Positions 1 to 3,752 of a stretch of 6,353 bases of DNA are shown in pieces. Both the position numbers and the translations under genes were made by a program. The stretch lies in contig JACCYW010000410.1 of NCBI GenBank assembly GCA_013696275.1, positions 1 to 6,353 on the forward strand, in the 5' to 3' direction. The DNA is from Chloroflexota bacterium (lineage in GTDB: Bacteria > Chloroflexota > Limnocylindria > Limnocylindrales > CSP1-4). Under the pieces are notes generated by a model that saw only the letters and a program-made list of their open reading frames with translations, was not told where the DNA came from and made no database searches. Every line of letters starts with the position of its first letter. Within the stretch, counting starts at the first letter, position 1.

Positions 1-138
1 CCGCACATAGCGGTCTTCCCACACGAGGACCTGTTCGCGTCGACTTTCCGCGGTCCATTGACGACCAGCACGCAGGAGGGCTGCCGGGATGTCCGGTCCG
101 CGCTCAGGCATCGGCCATAGAACGCGAGAACTGACCAC
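1..138 (-). CDS. Possible start of an unknown gene, cut by the left window edge
   Basis: A minus-strand frame is open from a GTG at 138-136 to base 1, giving 46 codons with no stop. A GGGAAGG sequence at 152-146 sits 7 nt before the GTG and could serve as ribosome binding site; an ATG at 111-109 in the same frame has none. The gene would follow the sulfotransferase in the same direction, 47 nt after its stop. The last residues visible read EQVLVWEDRYVR, which loosely resembles EQVLVLQYERCVRDP inside the neighbouring sulfotransferase, but no motif identifies a family. Against it, GC at third codon positions is only about 61% by hand count. A competing plus-strand frame, open from base 1 to a TAG at 118-120, has about 79% and could be the tail of a convergent gene. 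I cannot decide between them and assign no function. Confidence 0.25.
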   Translation of the reverse strand, partial: MVSSRVLWPMPERGPDIPAALLRAGRQWTAESRREQVLVWEDRYVR

Positions 139-185
139 GGAAGGGCCTTCCCGTTGATATTCCTCGACCGAGCGAGGCTGGAACG

Positions 186-1037
186 CTACTCCAGGAAGTC
201 GGGCCAGAGGGACAGGTCCAGGTCGGGGACCATGGTCGATAGCTGGCGGACCTCCGGAGCGTAGAGTTCCACCAGCAGGGCTCGCCGCCTGGCGTCCAGG
301 TCCAGCTTCTCGTGGCGAGTGACGTTCCGGGGACGGGTCAACTCTGCCTCCTCGAGCCGGTGATCCGGCAGGCCCAGGAAGCGGTACGTCCGGGCCAGCG
401 CGGCGCCAGGATCCCGAACGCAGCGCTCGTACTGGAGGACCAGCACCTGCTCGCTCGGGAAGGCCGCCAGCAGCCATCGCAATTGCTGCGCGTAGAGGCC
501 CTTGGCGAACGCGTCGCCCACCCAGCGCATCTCGTCGGCCACGTCACGAGATGCCTCCACTGTCCCGGCCGCCGCGCCAGTCCGATGCTCATCATGCGTG
601 CGGCCCGACACGTAGCGAGCGATGGGATCGCGCAGGATGCAGATCAGGCGCGCGTCCGGCGCCGCCTCGCGAAGCATCTCGGGCACCCAGTGGCAGGCCA
701 TGTAGTTGGGCGTCTTCTCGCCCGCCATCGCGCCTGCCGGCCGCGGGAAGAAGCGATGGTAGAGGTCGATGTCCTCCCGACTCGGCCACCCATCCAGGTA
801 CCGATCGAAGAAGTGCAGCTCAGGGCGTTGGCCCTCGATGGCATGGACGGCCGGATGGGCCTCGATCAGCCGGAACCACCAAGTGGTGCCGGCCTTCTGA
901 GCGCCCACGCCGACGAAGTCGGGCGGTCCGGTGCGCCAGCCCGGTGGGCAGTCGGGCGGCCTACCGATAGCCGCGTCGCGGTCGGTCGGGGGGACCCGTC
1001 GCTTCTCTTCGGATGGCCACAAGCGTGGCACTCGCAC
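186..1037 (-). CDS. PAPS-dependent sulfotransferase (carbohydrate sulfotransferase-like)
   Basis: The product is 283 residues, the usual size for a compact soluble sulfotransferase. Such enzymes move a sulfuryl group from 3'-phosphoadenosine-5'-phosphosulfate (PAPS) to a hydroxyl or amino group, here probably on a sugar. The 5'-phosphosulfate loop is GAQKAGTTWW, about residues 45-54, with Lys48 as the key residue. GEKTPNY at about 106-112 matches the EK(S/T)P motif typical of heparan N-/O-sulfotransferase relatives. The 3'-phosphate site is LICILRDPIARYVSG at about 131-145, with Arg136 and Ser144. A C-terminal EQVLVLQYERCVRDP followed by FLGLP is also usual for the family. The first 38 residues, rich in Arg and Pro, lie before the domain and may be partly untranslated. 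GTG at codon 3 (1031-1029) is a better start than codon 1, because AAGGAGG at 1047-1041 is 9 nt from it but only 3 nt from the first GTG. No signal peptide or membrane helix is visible, so it is probably cytoplasmic. It is divergent from the sqdB-type gene. The acceptor cannot be told from sequence. Confidence 0.9.
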   Translation of the reverse strand: MRVPRLWPSEEKRRVPPTDRDAAIGRPPDCPPGWRTGPPDFVGVGAQKAGTTWWFRLIEAHPAVHAIEGQRPELHFFDRYLDGWPSREDIDLYHRFFPRPAGAMAGEKTPNYMACHWVPEMLREAAPDARLICILRDPIARYVSGRTHDEHRTGAAAGTVEASRDVADEMRWVGDAFAKGLYAQQLRWLLAAFPSEQVLVLQYERCVRDPGAALARTYRFLGLPDHRLEEAELTRPRNVTRHEKLDLDARRRALLVELYAPEVRQLSTMVPDLDLSLWPDFLE

Positions 1038-1040
1038 GCC

Positions 1041-1047
1041 CCTCCTT
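1041..1047 (-). promoter_or_regulatory. Ribosome binding site of the sulfotransferase
   Basis: The minus strand reads AAGGAGG at 1047-1041, a near-perfect Shine-Dalgarno core. It lies 9 nt upstream of the GTG at 1031-1029 and 3 nt upstream of the GTG at 1037-1035, which favours the inner start. A second AGGAGG at 1054-1049 is 11 nt before the outer GTG and keeps that start possible. Confidence 0.6.
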
Positions 1048-1157
1048 CCCTCCTGCTACGGCCCACACATCGAGGCGATGGTATCGTGGCCGCCCGCCTT
1101 GACGACCTAGCGGGCGCGACGTCCGGATCCGCACTGGGGTCGGACGATCGGAAACGC

Positions 1158-1163
1158 GGAGAG
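1158..1163 (+). promoter_or_regulatory. Ribosome binding site of the sqdB-type gene
   Basis: GGAGAG at 1158-1163 lies 10 nt before the ATG at 1174. It is purine-rich and matches four to five bases of the Shine-Dalgarno consensus. It supports the ATG, which is also where the GGDGYLGW nucleotide-binding motif begins at the expected distance from the N terminus. Confidence 0.55.
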
Positions 1164-1173
1164 TCCTGACGCG

Positions 1174-2346
1174 ATGGCGCACCGCATCCTCGTTCTTGGT
1201 GGCGATGGTTACCTTGGCTGGCCCACCGCGTTGGCATTCTCAGCGCGTGGCGATCGGGTGGCCATCCTGGACAACCTGGCGAAGCGCACGTGGGAAGCTG
1301 AACTGGACGTGGCGCCCCTGCTGCCCATCGGCAGCCTTGACGAGCGGTTGAGCGCCTGGCGGCACATCTCAGGCCGGGACATAGAACCCATCGTCGGCGA
1401 CTTGACGGACTGCGACTTCGTGTACGACTCGCTCAGGACGTTCCGGCCGGACACCATCATCCACTACGGCGAGCAACCGTCTGCTCCGTACTCCATGATC
1501 GATGCCCGTCACGCCGCCTTCACCCAGGCCAACAACGTGATCGGCACACTCAATCTGCTGTTCGCCATGCGCGACGTCAGCCCCGAGAGCCACCTGGTCA
1601 AGTTGGGCACCATGGGCGAGTACGGCACGCCCGATGTCGATATCGAGGAAGGCTATCTGACCGTCCGTCACAACGGCCGCAGCCACACCTTCCTCTACCC
1701 CAAGACCCCCGGCTCGATGTATCACCTCTCGAAAGTGCACGATTCGCACAACATCCACTTCGCGACCCGCATCTGGGGACTGCGCGCGACCGACCTCAAC
1801 CAGGGCGTCGTGTACGGCATCGAGACCGATCAGACGGCGCTCGATCCACGCCTCGCCACGAGCTTCCACTACGACGAGATATTCGGGACGGCCCTCAACC
1901 GCTTCTGTGTCCAGGCCGTGGCCGGGACGCCCATCACGGTCTACGGTCGGGGCGGCCAGACGCGCGGCTACCTCAACCTGCGTGACACGGTAGCCTGCGT
2001 CACGTTGGCCAGCGACACCCCGGCCGAACCGGGCGCACTGCGCATCTTCAACCAGTTCACCGAGACCTTCACCGTCCTGGAGCTGGCCGAACGGGTCTGT
2101 GATGCGGCCCTCCATCTGGGCATGCCAGCGCAGTTGGAACATCATCCCAACCCGCGGGTAGAGGCAGAGGAGCACTACTACAACCCACGCCATTCGGCTC
2201 TCCTGGAGCTGGGCTTGCAGCCGCACCTGCTGTCCGAGGAGCTCATCGATACGATGCTGGACCGCATCGTCGCGCATCGTGAACGGATCCGGCTGGCATC
2301 GTTGACGATGGACATACGGTGGGCGCCGGCCCGGGTGACCGATTGA
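1174..2346 (+). CDS. sqdB: UDP-sulfoquinovose synthase (SQD1/SqdB family)
   Basis: This 390-residue protein of the extended short-chain dehydrogenase family makes UDP-sulfoquinovose from UDP-glucose and sulfite through a 4-keto-glucose-5-ene intermediate, using tightly bound NAD. The Rossmann motif GGDGYLGW is at residues 9-16, and Asp33 in ILDNL is placed to bind the NAD ribose. LGTMGEYGTP (144-153) carries the catalytic Thr146. YHLSK (183-187) carries Tyr183 and Lys187. These line up, one residue offset, with Thr145, Tyr182 and Lys186 of Arabidopsis SQD1. Other stretches match plant and cyanobacterial SQD1 almost word for word in my memory: SAPYSMID, NNVIGTLN, SKVHDSHNI, RATDLNQGVVYG, FGTALNRFCVQA, GGQTRGYL and NPRVEAEEHYYN. 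Length is normal and no key residue is missing. In photosynthetic bacteria the product feeds sulfolipid synthesis by SqdX, but no SqdX is present here. The homologue Agl3 of Sulfolobus instead serves protein glycan synthesis. The downstream gene overlaps its stop codon, so the two are probably co-transcribed. Confidence 0.96.
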   Translation: MAHRILVLGGDGYLGWPTALAFSARGDRVAILDNLAKRTWEAELDVAPLLPIGSLDERLSAWRHISGRDIEPIVGDLTDCDFVYDSLRTFRPDTIIHYGEQPSAPYSMIDARHAAFTQANNVIGTLNLLFAMRDVSPESHLVKLGTMGEYGTPDVDIEEGYLTVRHNGRSHTFLYPKTPGSMYHLSKVHDSHNIHFATRIWGLRATDLNQGVVYGIETDQTALDPRLATSFHYDEIFGTALNRFCVQAVAGTPITVYGRGGQTRGYLNLRDTVACVTLASDTPAEPGALRIFNQFTETFTVLELAERVCDAALHLGMPAQLEHHPNPRVEAEEHYYNPRHSALLELGLQPHLLSEELIDTMLDRIVAHRERIRLASLTMDIRWAPARVTD

Positions 2347-3752
2347 TCCGACGGCACACCGTCGCGTTGCGGGCACTCTTGATGGTGGCCGACCTGGCGA
2401 CGGCGGTGGCCATCTTCGCGCTCGTGGCCGGCCTGCGGTTCGGTGGCGCCAGCTGGCAGGATGCCATCGCGCAAGCGACCGGCTTCGTATGGCTCGGGCC
2501 GGTCACCTATGCCGGCGCCTGGGTCCTCGTGCTGTGGCTACGCGGCCTCTATCGACTGCGCGCTCGATGGTCGTTGAGGCGTGAGGCGACCGACATAGTC
2601 AGCGCTGCGGTCATCCTCGCGGTTGCCACCTTCGCGTTCCTCTTCCTGGTCCGGCTGGGGGACGTCAGTCGCAGCTTTCTGCTGGTCCTCTTCCCGGTCC
2701 AGGCGGTGGTCACGCTGGCCTTCAGGGCGGCCTTGCGCAAGGCATTCGAAGCGGTCCGGCGGCGCGGTGGCAATCCCCGCTTCGTCCTGATCGTGGGCGA
2801 CGGTCAGGCTGCCCAGGACTTCGCCGATCGGATCGAAGCTCACCCGACGCTCGGCCTGCGGGTGGCCGGGCACCTGGCCGAGGGTTCGGGCGCCGCGAGC
2901 GCTGTGACCCGCCCGGTGTTGGGCTCGGTGGAGGATCTGGAGAGCGTGCTGCATGGCAACGTGGTCGATGAGGTCGTCATCTGCCTGCCCGTCGGATCGT
3001 GGGGGCTGGTCGCACCGATCACCAGCGTGTGCGAAGCAGAGGGCCGCATCGTGCGCATCCCGATGGATGTGGTCGGCCTGCCCATGGAACGGGGCATCGT
3101 GGAGGACTTCGATGGCCGTCCGGTCGTCTCGTACGTCTACGGTACCGATCGCGCTCTGGCGCTCATGACCAAGCGCTTCCTGGACGTCATCCTGGCTGGT
3201 GCCGCGCTCATCGTCCTGTCGCCGCTGCTGGTCGTGGTGGCGGCCTCGATCGGCCTCACCGACGGCAGACCCATCCTCTTCCGGCAGACGCGGGTGGGTC
3301 TGCATGGCCGCACCTTCATGCTCTACAAGTTCCGGACCATGGTGCCCGACGCCGAGGCGCGCCTGGCCGACCTGCGCCATCTCAATGAGGTCCAGGGGGG
3401 AGCGTTCAAGATCACCAGGGACCCGCGCCTTTCGCGGACGGGCGGAGCCCTCCGCCGTAGCTCGCTCGACGAGGTGCCGCAACTGGTCAACGTGCTGCGC
3501 GGTGAGATGAGCCTGGTCGGGCCGCGACCGCCCTTGCCTGACGAGGTCGAAGGCTACGACCAATGGCACCGGCGCCGGCTCTCGATGAAGCCCGGGATGA
3601 CCGGTCTGTGGCAGGTCAGAGGGCGCGGCGATCCGGTCTTCGACCGCTGGGTGCGCATCGACCTCGAATACATCGATCGCTGGTCGCTCTGGCTGGACCT
3701 AGTGATCCTGCTGCGCACCATCCCGGTGATGCTCAGTCAGCAGGGGCGTTGA
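2319..3752 (+). CDS. Polyprenyl-phosphate glycosylphosphotransferase (WbaP/WcaJ type)
   Basis: This 477-residue membrane enzyme moves a sugar-1-phosphate from a nucleotide sugar to undecaprenyl phosphate, the first step of many exopolysaccharide and O-antigen pathways. It has the full long-form layout. Four membrane helices lie near residues 19-39, 54-76, 91-111 and 118-136. A Rossmann-like cytoplasmic domain follows, with FVLIVGDG at 155-162. The catalytic domain runs from about 284 to 477. It starts with KRFLDV and a re-entrant helix containing Ser301-Pro302, then LYKFRTM (335-341). The catalytic Asp384-Glu385 pair lies in SSLDEVPQLVNVL. MSLVGPRPP (397-405) and KPGMTGLWQVRGR (424-436) complete it. 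The GTG at 2319 overlaps the sqdB-type gene by 28 nt. A TTG at 2343 would give the tight TTGA overlap, and an ATG at 2382 (codon 22) would cut into the first helix. None has a strong ribosome site, so translation may be coupled to sqdB. The sugar is not readable from sequence; glucose, galactose or a derived sugar are all possible. Confidence 0.93.
   Translation: MGAGPGDRLIRRHTVALRALLMVADLATAVAIFALVAGLRFGGASWQDAIAQATGFVWLGPVTYAGAWVLVLWLRGLYRLRARWSLRREATDIVSAAVILAVATFAFLFLVRLGDVSRSFLLVLFPVQAVVTLAFRAALRKAFEAVRRRGGNPRFVLIVGDGQAAQDFADRIEAHPTLGLRVAGHLAEGSGAASAVTRPVLGSVEDLESVLHGNVVDEVVICLPVGSWGLVAPITSVCEAEGRIVRIPMDVVGLPMERGIVEDFDGRPVVSYVYGTDRALALMTKRFLDVILAGAALIVLSPLLVVVAASIGLTDGRPILFRQTRVGLHGRTFMLYKFRTMVPDAEARLADLRHLNEVQGGAFKITRDPRLSRTGGALRRSSLDEVPQLVNVLRGEMSLVGPRPPLPDEVEGYDQWHRRRLSMKPGMTGLWQVRGRGDPVFDRWVRIDLEYIDRWSLWLDLVILLRTIPVMLSQQGR

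Larger units (their letters stand above)
1038..1173. promoter_or_regulatory. Divergent intergenic region between sulfotransferase and sqdB-type gene
   Basis: This spacer of about 136 bp must hold the start signals of both divergent genes, unless one is read from further away. On the plus strand TTGACG at 1099-1104 looks like a -35 box, but there is no convincing -10 hexamer 16-18 nt downstream, so no promoter is called. An imperfect inverted repeat at 1120-1146 could form a leader hairpin. The sqdB-type ribosome site is at its right end and the sulfotransferase site at its left end. Confidence 0.4.

Noticed and set aside
162..177. Short inverted repeat CCTCG/CGAGG just after the sulfotransferase stop, and a near-palindrome at 137-154, as terminators
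   Set aside because: Stems are short or nearly loopless and neither is followed by a T run on the minus strand; not better than chance in this base composition.
1099..1127. Promoter for sqdB based on TTGACG at 1099-1104
   Set aside because: No acceptable -10 hexamer at the right spacing; a -35-like box alone is too weak to call.
312..1169. Plus-strand open frame opposite the sulfotransferase
   Set aside because: No domain is recognisable, and the minus strand carries intact PAPS-binding motifs and a good ribosome site.
1369..2376. Long minus-strand open frame opposite the sqdB-type gene
   Set aside because: It is the complement of a highly conserved enzyme, shows no recognisable domain, and is explained by high GC keeping antisense frames open.
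2538..3569. Long minus-strand open frame opposite the glycosylphosphotransferase
   Set aside because: Composition is dominated by Asp, Arg, His and Gln, as expected for an antisense frame; the plus strand holds a complete enzyme with all motifs.
1174..3752. Classical sulfolipid (SQDG) operon
   Set aside because: Only the SqdB-type enzyme is present; the second gene is a sugar-phosphate transferase to a polyprenyl carrier, not an SqdX-type diacylglycerol glycosyltransferase. The operon could still exist outside the window.
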